From: Buxus sempervirens | Lineage: Eukaryota > Streptophyta > Magnoliopsida > Buxales > Buxaceae | Assembly: GCA_947561395.2 (NCBI GenBank) | Contig: OX387192.1 | Location: 5,864,221 to 5,928,220, forward strand | Length of the DNA: 64,000 nucleotides | Direction of reading: 5' to 3' | Shown: piece by piece, positions 10,188 to 20,049 of the stretch | Layout of the letters: each line of letters starts with the position of its first letter | Position numbering within the stretch: position 1 is the stretch's first letter | The notes under the pieces: model-generated | Told to the model about the DNA's origin: nothing | The model's input: only the letters and a program-made list of their open reading frames with translations | Database searches by the model: none | Made by a program: the position numbers and the translations under genes

Positions 10188-13100
10188 ATGAATCCTGAAG
10201 AGAACCAAGCCCAAGCTACTGTCCCCGCTCAGGACTTCACTCAACTGCAGGAGCAAGTGGCCGGTCTGGCCAAAATGCTGGGGGACCTATTGGCGGCTCA
10301 GGCCCAACAGGCCCAAGCCCCGAACCAGGCATCTACTTCCCATCAGGCACCACCACCTCAGGCCTACATTCCGCCTCCGGCTCAGCCCATGCCTGAGCCC
10401 ATTTCTGAACCAGTCCCTGAGCCCATTCTGATCAGGGAAAATGCAGTAGAGTCTGAGAAAGAGCTGGAAAAAGAAAAGGCGAGGGATGAGATGGAAAAGA
10501 AAATGCTGCTAAGGATAGAACAAATCCAGGCAGAGCTGAAAGAGGTGAAGGGGGGAGGCAGCCATGCAGGCACCACCTTCGAGGACCTGTGCATGTACCC
10601 GGACGTCTGTCTACCGGCTAAGTTCAGGTGCCCGGATTTTGACAAGTTTGATGGCACGGGCTGCCCATTAAGCCATCTGAAACTATACTGCGGGGCCCTG
10701 TGCCAGTTTGGCCGGGACGATGGAATACTGATCCAGCTTTTCCAGAGGAGTCTGACCGGGTCAGCCCTTCGGTGGTTCGCTACAGTGGACCATGGAAGGA
10801 TTAGAAGGTGGAAGGACTTGGCCGATGCTTTCCTGGACCAGTACAAGTTCAACTCTGAGATCGTGCCGGACCGGTACGACATGATGAGGATGACCAAGGG
10901 GAAGGATGAACCGGTGCGGCAGTACGCCAAGAGATGGAGAGAGGCCGCCTCCCAGGTCAGGCCACCTATGCAAGAGCCGGAGATGATCTCCACATTTATG
11001 GGCACACTGGGGCAGCCCTTTTACAACCATCTGGTGGGCCAGATCACCACCAACTTTGCAGCCCTGGTACAGGTAGCGGACCGGATCGAGGAAGGGGTCA
11101 GGTCAGGACGGCTGATAGACTACTCTACTCTGACTGGGCAGTCTGATTCCTCTGCCTCCATGGCCCAGAAGAAAGGGGCCGGATTTAAAAAGACGGGGGC
11201 CCGAAAAGAAGGGGAGGTGAACCTGGTCCAGGCTCCTCCAGCCAAGAAGCCACTGCACGTCAACATCTCGGCACCCCAACAGGCCCAGCAGACCCAGCAG
11301 TCGTACCAGACCCCGCTGAATGTCAACTTCTCTCCTTCCGTGCCAGCTAACACAAGGAGGACTTTTTCTAAGGAGGAGCGGGATGCCTGGTTCGCAGCAA
11401 GAAAGAACCGGGTTTTCACCCCTCTACCCATATCTCTGTCCCAACTACTGCCAACTTTGCTGAAGGGTGAATACCTGACTCTGAAAGAGCCCAACCCGAA
11501 TGCCACCAGGGGAAGAAATTTTGACACATCGGTCACCTGTGACTTCCACATGGGTGCACCGGGGCATTCTACAGATACCTGCTGGGTATTGAAGCATGCG
11601 GTCCAGGACCTGTTGGACCAGAAGGCTTTGGTCTTTAACACTGCTGCACCCGCCCCGTCGGGGAATGATATTGGGCAGAATCCTCTGCCTTACCACAATG
11701 GGGCAGGCCCATCAAACTCCATCACTGCCATATCCACCACCAGAAGGGCCTTTGACCCATCACAGCTCATAGCACCTGTGGGGACTACAGTCCAGGTCCG
11801 ATTTTTCCCAGAAGAGGAAAAAGAGGAGATCAACATGGTCTCCCAAAAAAATAATACAGCTGCTGAGGACATAAGTTCCTCTTTGAACCGGGTCTCATCT
11901 CTTATGACCCAGATGAATACTGCAAGGCCCGCATTGGTCTTCAATTGCAGTCCACCCACTTGTTCCCCATCCAAGCCGTCTAAGGCTCCACTGGTCATGA
12001 ATCTTGACCCCACCACTACTTCCATCACTTCTTTTGTCCCCACCAAATCCAAACTTCAACCCCTGGTTGTAAATGTGCAGCCAGCCCATACTATCCCTAA
12101 ACCGGCCCATACATCCCGGTCCAGACTCCAGCCATTAGTGGTTAACATCCCTAAACTAGCCTATTCTGAGGCCGCTGTACCATGGAATTACAGCGAGGGA
12201 ATCACGGCTACGGTTCCAATGGTCAGGAACCAGAACCAGGAGGAGGTGAACCTCATGACGAGGTCGGGGAGATGTGCAGGGGGTGAAGAGAAGGAGAAAG
12301 AGACAGAAGTAGAAAAAGAAAAAACAGAAAAAGAAAATGAAGAAAAAAGAAAACAGAAGGGAAAAAATAAAATAGGAGAAGACACCCCCCAGGGTGCAGA
12401 AAATGAGGCATCAGACCTCATAAAAATAATCAAGAAAAGTGAATTCAATCTTGTGGATCAGCTAAACAGGGTCCCGGCCCAGATTTCAATACTGGGCCTT
12501 TTGCTGAATTCCGAAAAGCATAGGGATGCATTGTTAAGGGTGCTACAGAGTGCACACGTATCCCAGACCATTGATCCGGACCAGCTTGGTAAAATGGTTG
12601 GTCAAATCTTGTCACATAATGTGATAAGTTTCTCAGAGGGTGAGATCAGCCCAGGTGGGTGTTATCATGTGGACCCTTTGCACATCACTGTGTTTTGTAA
12701 GGGCTGCATGGTTGCACGGGTTTTAATTGACAACGGGTCGGCATTAAACGTTTGCCCGTTAATCACTTTTACCAAGCTGGGCCTAGACCAGTCAAGGATC
12801 AAAAGAAATGGGCGGATAGTTAGGGCTTTTGATAGCTCCAAGACCCACTCCCTAGGGGAGATTGAACTGCCGGTCACAATTGGGCCGAATATCTTCAACA
12901 TCACATTTGAGGTGATGGATATACCCGCAGCCTTCAATCTGCTCCTAGGAAGGCCGTGGATACATTCGGCTAGGGCAATACCATCCACGCTCCACCAAAG
13001 AGTGAAGTACATAAGAGGGCAAAGGGTGATAACAGTCCTAGCCGAAAACTTGGTGCCGCCCATTGTGTCACCTGATGTACCATTAATCAATGTGGACTTG

Positions 13101-13898
13101 ACTGTTGACAAGATTGCATTCCACTCATTTCAATTTGAGGCGGTAAATTACATACCTGGGGGGTGTGAGAAAAAGAAAGAAAAGGGGACCACTGCAGAAA
13201 AGATGGTCAAGAAAGTGATGGAGAAATACCACTTTCACCCAGGGAAAGGCCTGGGGATCAATCTGCAGGGGATGGTGGAGCCAATCACGGCTAAGAAACT
13301 GATCCCCAAGGTAGGGTTGGGCTTCAAGCCCAGAGGCTGGAGAAGAATGAAATATGAAGAAGGTGAGAGCAGAAGCCAAGGGAAACTCCCGCATCTGAGG
13401 GTGAACTTTCCAAAACCCTCCTACATAATCCAAATTTCTCCGCCTATGGACCAATCCAAACCTCCCTACTACAATGTCAACCCATTTCAAAAGCCTTCTG
13501 TTTCGGCCTTACAACCCTATAACCCATCTCCAATACTGGGAGCAGTGGATGGGCCTGGACCACAGCCCGAGCAGCAGGTGGACTTTTCTGAAGATGTTGG
13601 TGCATTCTTCGCCATGACTGAGGGCGAAAAGACAGGGGCAGACATGGAACTGCCGTTCATTGACTGGGCCGCAGTAAAGATTCCGGAAGAGGTCATTTCT
13701 GGATTGGGCCCCGTAGCAGAAAAGGGCAGTACCCACCCGGTGATGATGGCATCGGATGCTGGACTTGAGGAGCAGACTTTCCCTATTTCCCCTGCTCCCC
13801 AAAATTTTGTACTGAACAATTGGGAGGAAACTCCCCTTACTTTTGAAGCAGCGTCTGTGTGGCAAACTGACGCGGCTTCCAAAAAAAAACTCCAATAG
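10188..13898 (+). CDS. Gag-protease polyprotein of the Tat/Ogre element
   Basis: 1236 codons, no internal stop. The first about 130 residues are Pro/Gln/Ala-rich and then Glu/Lys-rich. A retrotransposon gag domain spans about 145-300 (SALRWF, PVRQYAKRWR). A Tat-type zinc-knuckle variant, CDFHMGAPGHSTDTC, lies near residue 450. A Glu/Lys-rich coiled stretch is near 700-730. The aspartic protease is near 846, active-site motif LIDNGSALNV, where Asn-Gly-Ser replaces the common Ser/Thr-Gly-Ala. A G-patch follows at about 1000-1046 (GKGLGINLQG to GLGF). The G-patch is typical of Tat-lineage proteases. The frame ends TAG just after an A9 run; the next frame is offset by -1. Start is the first ATG after the leader; PEENQAQ follows it. 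Confidence 0.92.
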   Translation: MNPEENQAQATVPAQDFTQLQEQVAGLAKMLGDLLAAQAQQAQAPNQASTSHQAPPPQAYIPPPAQPMPEPISEPVPEPILIRENAVESEKELEKEKARDEMEKKMLLRIEQIQAELKEVKGGGSHAGTTFEDLCMYPDVCLPAKFRCPDFDKFDGTGCPLSHLKLYCGALCQFGRDDGILIQLFQRSLTGSALRWFATVDHGRIRRWKDLADAFLDQYKFNSEIVPDRYDMMRMTKGKDEPVRQYAKRWREAASQVRPPMQEPEMISTFMGTLGQPFYNHLVGQITTNFAALVQVADRIEEGVRSGRLIDYSTLTGQSDSSASMAQKKGAGFKKTGARKEGEVNLVQAPPAKKPLHVNISAPQQAQQTQQSYQTPLNVNFSPSVPANTRRTFSKEERDAWFAARKNRVFTPLPISLSQLLPTLLKGEYLTLKEPNPNATRGRNFDTSVTCDFHMGAPGHSTDTCWVLKHAVQDLLDQKALVFNTAAPAPSGNDIGQNPLPYHNGAGPSNSITAISTTRRAFDPSQLIAPVGTTVQVRFFPEEEKEEINMVSQKNNTAAEDISSSLNRVSSLMTQMNTARPALVFNCSPPTCSPSKPSKAPLVMNLDPTTTSITSFVPTKSKLQPLVVNVQPAHTIPKPAHTSRSRLQPLVVNIPKLAYSEAAVPWNYSEGITATVPMVRNQNQEEVNLMTRSGRCAGGEEKEKETEVEKEKTEKENEEKRKQKGKNKIGEDTPQGAENEASDLIKIIKKSEFNLVDQLNRVPAQISILGLLLNSEKHRDALLRVLQSAHVSQTIDPDQLGKMVGQILSHNVISFSEGEISPGGCYHVDPLHITVFCKGCMVARVLIDNGSALNVCPLITFTKLGLDQSRIKRNGRIVRAFDSSKTHSLGEIELPVTIGPNIFNITFEVMDIPAAFNLLLGRPWIHSARAIPSTLHQRVKYIRGQRVITVLAENLVPPIVSPDVPLINVDLTVDKIAFHSFQFEAVNYIPGGCEKKKEKGTTAEKMVKKVMEKYHFHPGKGLGINLQGMVEPITAKKLIPKVGLGFKPRGWRRMKYEEGESRSQGKLPHLRVNFPKPSYIIQISPPMDQSKPPYYNVNPFQKPSVSALQPYNPSPILGAVDGPGPQPEQQVDFSEDVGAFFAMTEGEKTGADMELPFIDWAAVKIPEEVISGLGPVAEKGSTHPVMMASDAGLEEQTFPISPAPQNFVLNNWEETPLTFEAASVWQTDAASKKKLQ

Positions 13899-13900
13899 TG
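13881..13900 (+). promoter_or_regulatory. A9 run at the gag-pro/pol frame change
   Basis: A9 at 13881-13889, three codons before the gag-pro stop TAG (13896-13898). The pol frame is -1 relative to gag-pro and is already open at the A run. A -1 slip there, or one extra A, would fuse both frames into about 2430 residues. It could be programmed frameshifting, or a homopolymer indel in this copy or the assembly. Confidence 0.5.
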
Positions 13901-16900
13901 GAATGCCATTTCCCTGAAGGTTCTAATGGGCCTTCGTCTTCAGGGGAATTATGTTTAGAAGGCCCACAAAAAACCCAAAAAGATTTTTCTATTTTTTCTA
14001 GAAAATTTAATTTTTTCAAAAAGGTCCACACCACTTATGAACCATATGATCAGACCGAATTAGACCAGGTTGAATATGACTTCGATCTTGAGCTCGACTT
14101 TGATCTCATGGGGGTCGAAGAAGAGACCGAGGTCGAAGAAGAAGACGTTCCAAAAGAAATTGAATACCAATTGGAACGTCATGAAAAGGGGGTCCAACCT
14201 AATATTGAGGAGACCATAGCCATAAATCTTGGGACCGAAGAGGACCCAAAAATTGTAAAAATCGGGTCATGCTTGTCTGATGTGCAGAAAAATGAAATGT
14301 CACAATTCTTGGCAGATTACAAGGATGTGTTTGCTTGGTCGTATCGGGACATGCCGGGATTGGACACTGACATGGTGGTGCATAAGTTGCCAATTTTGCC
14401 AGGGGTTAAGCCGATTAAGCAGAAGCTGAGAAGATTGAAGCCGGAATGGACCTTGAAGGTCAAGGACGAAGTGGTCAAACAGTTTCAGGCTGGATTTTTG
14501 GCAGTCTCTACGTACCCAGAGTGGCTCGCAAACATAGTTCCGGTACCCAAGAAGGACGGGAATGTCCGAATGTGCGTGGACTATAGAGACTTGAACAGGG
14601 CAAGCCCAAAGGACGATTTTCTGCTTCCACACATCGACATTCTGGTCGATAATACTGCGGTACATAGCCTGTTTTCCTTCATGGATGGTTTCTCAGGATA
14701 TAATCAGATCAAGATGGCTAAGGAGGATCAGGAGAAAACAGCATTTATCACACCTTGGGGGACATTCCACTACACAGTCATGCCGTTTGGGCTTAAGAAC
14801 GCTGGGGCAACATACCAGCGGGCCATGACTGCACTATTTCATGACATGATCCATAAGGAGATGGAGGTCTACGTGGACGATATGATTGCCAAATCATGCA
14901 AAGAGGAGGACCACTTGATTAATCTGAAGAAAGTGTTTGATCGGCTCAGGAAGTACAGTCTACGGCTTAACCCGGCTAAGTGCGTCTTTGGGGCTACATC
15001 AGGGAAGTTACTGGGGTTTATAGTGAGCCGAAGAGGAATCGAAATTGACCCGGCTAAAGCCAAGGCCATAATTGAAATGCCAGCACCCCGAACCGAGAAG
15101 GAGGTCAGGGGCTTTCTTGGAAGGATTCAATACATAAGCCGGTTCATAGCACAGCTCATTGCTATCTGTGAACCAATTTTCAAACTTTTGAGGAAAGATA
15201 ACCCGACGGTCTGGAATGAGGACTGCCAACAGGCATTTGATACAATAAAGAGGTATTTACTGAACCCGCCGGTACTAGTGCCACCAACTCCAGGAAGACC
15301 TCTGATCCTATACTTGTCAGTGTTGGAAACGTCAATGGGATGTGTCTTGGGGCAGCATGATGAGACTGGTAGAAAGGAAAGGGCAATTTACTATCTGAGT
15401 AAAAAATTCACAGAATATGAAGCCAAATACTCACCATTGGAGAAGACTTGCTGTGCTCTAGTGTGGGCCACTCAGAGGCTAAGGCATTATTTCCTTAGTC
15501 ACTCCACGCTATTGATATCCCGGATGGACCCTCTGAAATATTTATTTGAGAAACCAGCACTGACTGGCAGGACGGCAAAGTGGCAACTGCTACTGTCCGA
15601 GTTTGACCTCACATACATCACCCAGAAGGTGATCAAGGGTCAAGCCATAGCTGATCACCTGGCTGCACATCCTCTGCCAGAATATCAACCATTGAAGACC
15701 AACTTTCCAGATGAGGCAATCCTGTACACTGAAGAGGAGGACAGTGAGAGTTCTTGGCAGATGTTCTTTGATGGGGCCGCCAACATGAATGGGAACGGAA
15801 TAGGGGCAGTCTTGGTTAAACCAGATGGTTCACACATCCCAATTGCAGTAAAGCTGAGATTCCAGTGCACCAATAACATAGCAGAATATGAGGCATGCAT
15901 AATTGGATTGCAAGCAGCCATGGATCATGGAGTAGAGGAACTTGACGTATACGGGGATTCGAGTCTTATCATCTTCCAAACAACTGGTGAGTGGAAAACC
16001 AAGGATCACAAATTGATCCCCTATCACCAGTATTTGGAAGAAATAAGCACAAATTTCACTCGAATTTCCTTCAACTATATGCCAAGGGCCAAGAATCAGT
16101 TTGCGGATGCTTTAGCAACCTTGGCTTCAATGGTCAGCATACCAGAAGGAGTAGACATCAGACCGCTGGAAATTGAGGTCCGAGATGAACCGGCTTACTG
16201 TCTCGTTCTAGAGGGAGCACCAGAAGAAGAAGCACCATGGTTTCAAGATATCAAGAATTTCTTGAATAATCGGAGTCTGCCAGAGAATGCCACTGCTATT
16301 GAGAAGAGGACAATACAGAGATTGGCTGGTCAATTTCTGCTAAGTGGTGGACAGGTGTACAAGAGGTCACATAACGACATTCTGCTAAGATGTGTCGCCA
16401 AGGCTGAATCGGAAAGGCTGATTGAGACTGTACATGGAGGAGTCTGTGGGCCCCATATGAGTGGACACATGCTGGCTAAGAAGATCCTGAGGCTGGGATA
16501 CTACTGGACAACCATGGAGCATGATTGCTGTATACATGTCAGGAGGTGCCACCAATGCCAGATATATGCAGATAACAAGCATGCACCCCCAGGTGAGCTG
16601 CACAACATGACATCACCCTGGCCCTTCTCTATGTGGGGCATAGATGTCATCGGCATGATCTCCCCTAAGGCATCGAACGGACATAGATTCATCCTGGTGG
16701 CCATTGACTATTTCACTAAGTGGGTGGAAGCGGCTTCGTATGCAAATATCACAAGCAACCATGTTATGAAATTTTTGAAGCACAATATCATTTGTCGCTA
16801 TGGACTGCCAAGTGCCATAGTATCAGACAATGCTTCAAATATTAAGAACAAGGACATGAAAAAAATGTGTGAGCAGTTTCAGATCACCCACCATAAGTCA

Positions 16901-17485
16901 ACTCCGTACAGGCCAAAGATGAATGGGGCAGTAGAAGCAGCCAACAAGAATATAAAGAAAATCATTCAGAAGATGGTAGTGAGCTACAAGGATTGGCATG
17001 AAATGCTACCACTTGCTCTGCATGCATACAGAACCTCGATCCGAACTTCAACTGGGGCAACCCCGTATTCCCTAGTCTATGGAATGGAAGCAGTCTTGCC
17101 AGTGGAAGTAGAAATCCCATCACTCCGAGTGCTCATGGAAGCAGAACTAGAAGAAGCCGAATGGGTCCAGTCCAGACATGATCAACTCAACCTGATAGAA
17201 GAAAAGCGGTTGAAAGCGCTTTGCCATGGACAGTTGTACCAGAAGAGAATGGCCCGGGCTTACAATAAGAAAGTGAGGCCCAGAACTTTCCAAGAAGGAA
17301 ACTTGGTGCTAAAGAAAATTCTACCATTTTTGGAAGATCCTCGTGGTAAGTTCAAACCCAATTGGGAGGGCCCATATGTCGTCAAGAAAGTCCTATCAGG
17401 GGGTGCACTCATCTTAGCAGAAATGGATGGGTCAGATTTTCCTGAGCCCATTAACTCTGATGCGGTAAAAAGGTATTTTCCTTGA
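13898..17485 (+). CDS. Pol of the Tat/Ogre element: RT, two RNase H domains, integrase
   Basis: 1195 codons, uninterrupted. No ATG opens it: the frame is entered from upstream (GTG at 13898), which fits expression as a fusion to gag-pro. Residues 1-130 are a variable acidic linker. Reverse transcriptase spans about 165-370, with MCVDYRDLN, FMDGFSGYNQI and the catalytic YVDD near 325. A first RNase H lies about 470-560 (AIYYLSKKF, EKTCCALVWA). A second, archaeal-type RNase H spans about 618-745 (FFDGAANMNG, YGDSSLI, ADALATLA). Integrase has its zinc-binding region ending CHQCQ near 890, then catalytic Asp (GIDVIG, about 914), Asp (SDNAS, about 977) and Glu (VEAANK, about 1011). Two RNase H domains are diagnostic of the Tat lineage. 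All catalytic residues are present. Confidence 0.95.
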   Translation: MECHFPEGSNGPSSSGELCLEGPQKTQKDFSIFSRKFNFFKKVHTTYEPYDQTELDQVEYDFDLELDFDLMGVEEETEVEEEDVPKEIEYQLERHEKGVQPNIEETIAINLGTEEDPKIVKIGSCLSDVQKNEMSQFLADYKDVFAWSYRDMPGLDTDMVVHKLPILPGVKPIKQKLRRLKPEWTLKVKDEVVKQFQAGFLAVSTYPEWLANIVPVPKKDGNVRMCVDYRDLNRASPKDDFLLPHIDILVDNTAVHSLFSFMDGFSGYNQIKMAKEDQEKTAFITPWGTFHYTVMPFGLKNAGATYQRAMTALFHDMIHKEMEVYVDDMIAKSCKEEDHLINLKKVFDRLRKYSLRLNPAKCVFGATSGKLLGFIVSRRGIEIDPAKAKAIIEMPAPRTEKEVRGFLGRIQYISRFIAQLIAICEPIFKLLRKDNPTVWNEDCQQAFDTIKRYLLNPPVLVPPTPGRPLILYLSVLETSMGCVLGQHDETGRKERAIYYLSKKFTEYEAKYSPLEKTCCALVWATQRLRHYFLSHSTLLISRMDPLKYLFEKPALTGRTAKWQLLLSEFDLTYITQKVIKGQAIADHLAAHPLPEYQPLKTNFPDEAILYTEEEDSESSWQMFFDGAANMNGNGIGAVLVKPDGSHIPIAVKLRFQCTNNIAEYEACIIGLQAAMDHGVEELDVYGDSSLIIFQTTGEWKTKDHKLIPYHQYLEEISTNFTRISFNYMPRAKNQFADALATLASMVSIPEGVDIRPLEIEVRDEPAYCLVLEGAPEEEAPWFQDIKNFLNNRSLPENATAIEKRTIQRLAGQFLLSGGQVYKRSHNDILLRCVAKAESERLIETVHGGVCGPHMSGHMLAKKILRLGYYWTTMEHDCCIHVRRCHQCQIYADNKHAPPGELHNMTSPWPFSMWGIDVIGMISPKASNGHRFILVAIDYFTKWVEAASYANITSNHVMKFLKHNIICRYGLPSAIVSDNASNIKNKDMKKMCEQFQITHHKSTPYRPKMNGAVEAANKNIKKIIQKMVVSYKDWHEMLPLALHAYRTSIRTSTGATPYSLVYGMEAVLPVEVEIPSLRVLMEAELEEAEWVQSRHDQLNLIEEKRLKALCHGQLYQKRMARAYNKKVRPRTFQEGNLVLKKILPFLEDPRGKFKPNWEGPYVVKKVLSGGALILAEMDGSDFPEPINSDAVKRYFP

Positions 17486-18427
17486 GTGAATATTTCTAGG
17501 AAATGATCCGAGGCCATTTTTCTTTATTTCCTTCAAAAATTTTAATCCCTAGTCTAGCCAAGTTGAGCCGGTTCGTTTCTTTGATCAACCTAAACCGGAT
17601 TTACAGTCAAATTGGGGCAAAATCAATTGGGGCAAAAGTGAGGAAAGAAAAAGAAAAAGAGAGGAAAAGCAATGGAAATGGCAAATGAAAGCCAAGTGTG
17701 AAAAAAAAAAATGCAATTTGGGGGAAAAGGGTTAAATTCATCATGACTGTAAGTCCGGTTGACCTATTTCCACACTTTAAAATTTTTTGGGCCTTTAATA
17801 CCCTTTCTTTCATAAACTGAGCCTAGCCTTTATTTCGTCCTATTTTTAAGCCCTCGGTGATCTTAGTTTGTTCATTCAAATGTCAAAGTAAGATTGGTGA
17901 TGACGGAATTCAGAAGCCGGCCCTAGTGAAAACCGTAACTGGCGCTAGGGGCAATATTGGCAAAAAGGCAAAAAGAAAAAAAATAAGAAAAATGAAAGAA
18001 AATCAGAGGTTGAGTTGATCATGGGGATCTGAGCTTCAAGCAAAGTTGGCATGAGCAGAATGGAGCAGTTTTGGCAGTTGGGGATGACTCTAAAGGTCCT
18101 AAGATGGACGGTTCTGATCCCTCAGTATTTTGTGGACTACCCTTTTCATTATTTAACCTGGTTCTAATTCCTTTAATTATAGGTGATTAAGTGCATGGAC
18201 CAAATTTCAAAAAAAAAAAAATACAACAAAAAAATATAAAAAAGGAAAAATTATACTTTGGCCAGTGATGAGAAATCAAATACTTTTCATAAAACCTTTG
18301 TTTTTACAAGCATCTGAGCATTCTGAGGCCAATAATATAAAAACTTTATTTTGAATTAAAACCTTTGTATTTCCACTATTGGAGTTCAATTTTGTACAAA
18401 GGTATGAAAAATGTGCAGGAAATAAAG
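17486..18427. other. Non-coding spacer between pol and the antisense ORF
   Basis: A-rich and G-rich short runs, no recognisable coding frame. CCGG half-sites occur but without clear hairpins. Confidence 0.6.
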
Positions 18428-19306
18428 CTAGTCTCCTAGCCGCTCCTCAAGCTCCCGAATCCGAGCTGCCTGAGCTGCAATGACTCCTGAAGCCCCCTCT
18501 GCAGTGGGATCACTCAAGAAGGAAATGACCTCATCTGAAAGGGCCTGCTTGATCCTCATACTCCTGAGGCTGGCCAAAGTAGCCTGGTACTTCTGCCGGA
18601 TCATACGGACCTCGAAGCAACGGGCCTGCCTCTGCTCCTCCAGCTTCTCTTCCACGGCAATACGGCGTGAGATCTGCTCCTCAAGCTGCCTCTCCAGATA
18701 AGCGCCCTGTATCCTGAGCTCCTGGGCCTCCCGTACCCATATCTGCTGAAGCCGCTTATGAGAAGCCCGCTCAGACTCTAGAATGTCCTCATAAGTGGGA
18801 GCCAAGACTACAGGAGGATCTTCGGGTACTGGGGCCTGAGTCTGTATCTGTTCCTTGATCCAGAAGAGATAATCCTTCACATGGGTTTCCGAGAAGACTG
18901 GACCATGCATAAAGCGGACATAAGACCACTCCTTCATCAACCAGGCATTCAGCTTCATAGAAAGAGGCCCAAGACGATTCTCATATCCACATGGGATGAT
19001 AATCCCCTGGGTCGCTCGGAACTGACGAAGGACCCACAGAGGAAGATACAGCACTGCATGCTTCAGGCCCGCTAGGATCAGAAAGTTGCGATCACGGAAG
19101 CTAATCACTGTCGCTGCATTGGGCTGATAAGTGCCAGGCCATCTCACCTGGTCCTCCTGAAGTGAGCCCAAGAAAGTGAACCAACCCTGTTTGCCCCCTG
19201 GAATATCGGGGCACCCCCTGTTGCTCATCAAGAAGGGGACTTTCAGACTTGGGAAGAAGTGTCGATTGATCTCTTCAATCTGGCTCAAATGATCAAGTAG
19301 CCAAAG
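18428..19306 (-). CDS. Antisense ORF of the Tat/Ogre element, mobile-domain-like with coiled coil (5' incomplete)
   Basis: About 292 codons on the strand opposite gag-pol. The frame has no ATG at its head. Instead, a strong 3' splice site (TCTCTTCCTTTGCAG) ends at 19307, preceded by a 175-bp pyrimidine-rich tract, so this looks like a last exon. The N-terminal half (LWLLDHLSQI, GLKHAVLYLPLWVLRQFRA, WLMKEWSYVRF) resembles the plant mobile domain/DUF7745 type proteins known as antisense extra ORFs in Tat elements. Residues 175-292 form a long coiled coil (ERASHKRLQQIW, LEEQISRRIA, ARIRELEERLGD). No first exon is recognisable before the 3' LTR. The product's role in the element is unknown. An alternative reading is a captured host gene piece. 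Confidence 0.7.
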   Translation of the reverse strand, partial: LWLLDHLSQIEEINRHFFPSLKVPFLMSNRGCPDIPGGKQGWFTFLGSLQEDQVRWPGTYQPNAATVISFRDRNFLILAGLKHAVLYLPLWVLRQFRATQGIIIPCGYENRLGPLSMKLNAWLMKEWSYVRFMHGPVFSETHVKDYLFWIKEQIQTQAPVPEDPPVVLAPTYEDILESERASHKRLQQIWVREAQELRIQGAYLERQLEEQISRRIAVEEKLEEQRQARCFEVRMIRQKYQATLASLRSMRIKQALSDEVISFLSDPTAEGASGVIAAQAARIRELEERLGD

Positions 19307-19329
19307 CTGCAAAGGAAGAGAGATATGTC

Positions 19330-19505
19330 AGCACATTGAAAAAAACAGAAAAAAAAAAGAAAAAAAAAAGAAAAGAAAAAAAAAGAATAGAAAAAAAAAA
19401 GAGAGAGAAGAAAAGGAAATGAAAAAAAAAAGAAAAAAGAGAAAAAAAGAAAAAAAAGAGAAAAAGAAAAAGAAAAAAAAGAAAAAAGAAAAAAGAAAAA
19501 GAGCA
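19330..19505. repeat. Purine-only low-complexity tract
   Basis: About 175 bp of A/G on the plus strand, mostly GAAAAA and GAAAAAAA runs. On the minus strand it is a polypyrimidine tract directly before the 3' splice site of the antisense ORF. Confidence 0.9.
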
Positions 19506-19905
19506 AACTTGTGCTATAATTCTTACTATTTTCTCAAAAATCCTATTTTTGTCTTGAAATCCACTTCACAGCCACGAGAGCTCTGTGGAATTTGGGACAA
19601 CCTTGGGAAATGTGCCTGGTAAAGAAGCAAAAGGAAAGAGCAAAATTGTGCTACAACTTCTATTTTCTCTCAAAATCCTATTTTTGTCTTGAAATCCACC
19701 TCACAGCCACGAGAGCTCTGTGGAATTTAGGACAACCTTGGGAAATGTGCCTGGTAAAAAGGATGATATCCACTCAATTTTCAACTTGGTTTGATAAAAA
19801 ATCAGTTTTTTAAAAAAATCCTATTTTTGGGCTTAAAATCCACTTCACAGCCACAAAGGGCTCGGTGGAATTTAAGAACTCTTGGAGAGATGCCCCCTTA
19901 AAGTG
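19506..19905 (+). repeat. Three degenerate repeats before the 3' LTR
   Basis: Copies of about 120-135 bp at 19506-19622, 19640-19760 and 19804-19905 share CCTATTTTTGTCTTGAAATCC, split here as CCTATTTTTG and CTTGAAATCC, then TCACAGCCACGAGAGCTCTG and GGGAAATGTGCC. The first two are close; the third has diverged. Confidence 0.85.
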
Positions 19906-20036
19906 AGGGCTTTTTGGCAAATCTCCACTCAAAAATGGTTTTCTACAGAAATTGAATTAAACCGAGCAAATCATGCTCAAGGGAATGCAATTTGGGCTTG
20001 TCTACTCTTTGCAGCTCACTGCTTCGCAGCTCCCGC

Positions 20037-20049
20037 AAAGAGGGGCAGT
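20037..20049 (+). promoter_or_regulatory. Polypurine tract of the Tat/Ogre element
   Basis: AAAGAGGGGCAGT abuts the TG of the 3' LTR. It would prime plus-strand DNA synthesis. Confidence 0.8.

Noticed and set aside
10382..11005. 207-codon minus-strand frame within gag
   Set aside because: Shadow of the gag frame; no domain and no independent signals.
19285..19506. Phe/Ser-rich minus-strand frame
   Set aside because: Translation of the purine-only tract; low complexity.
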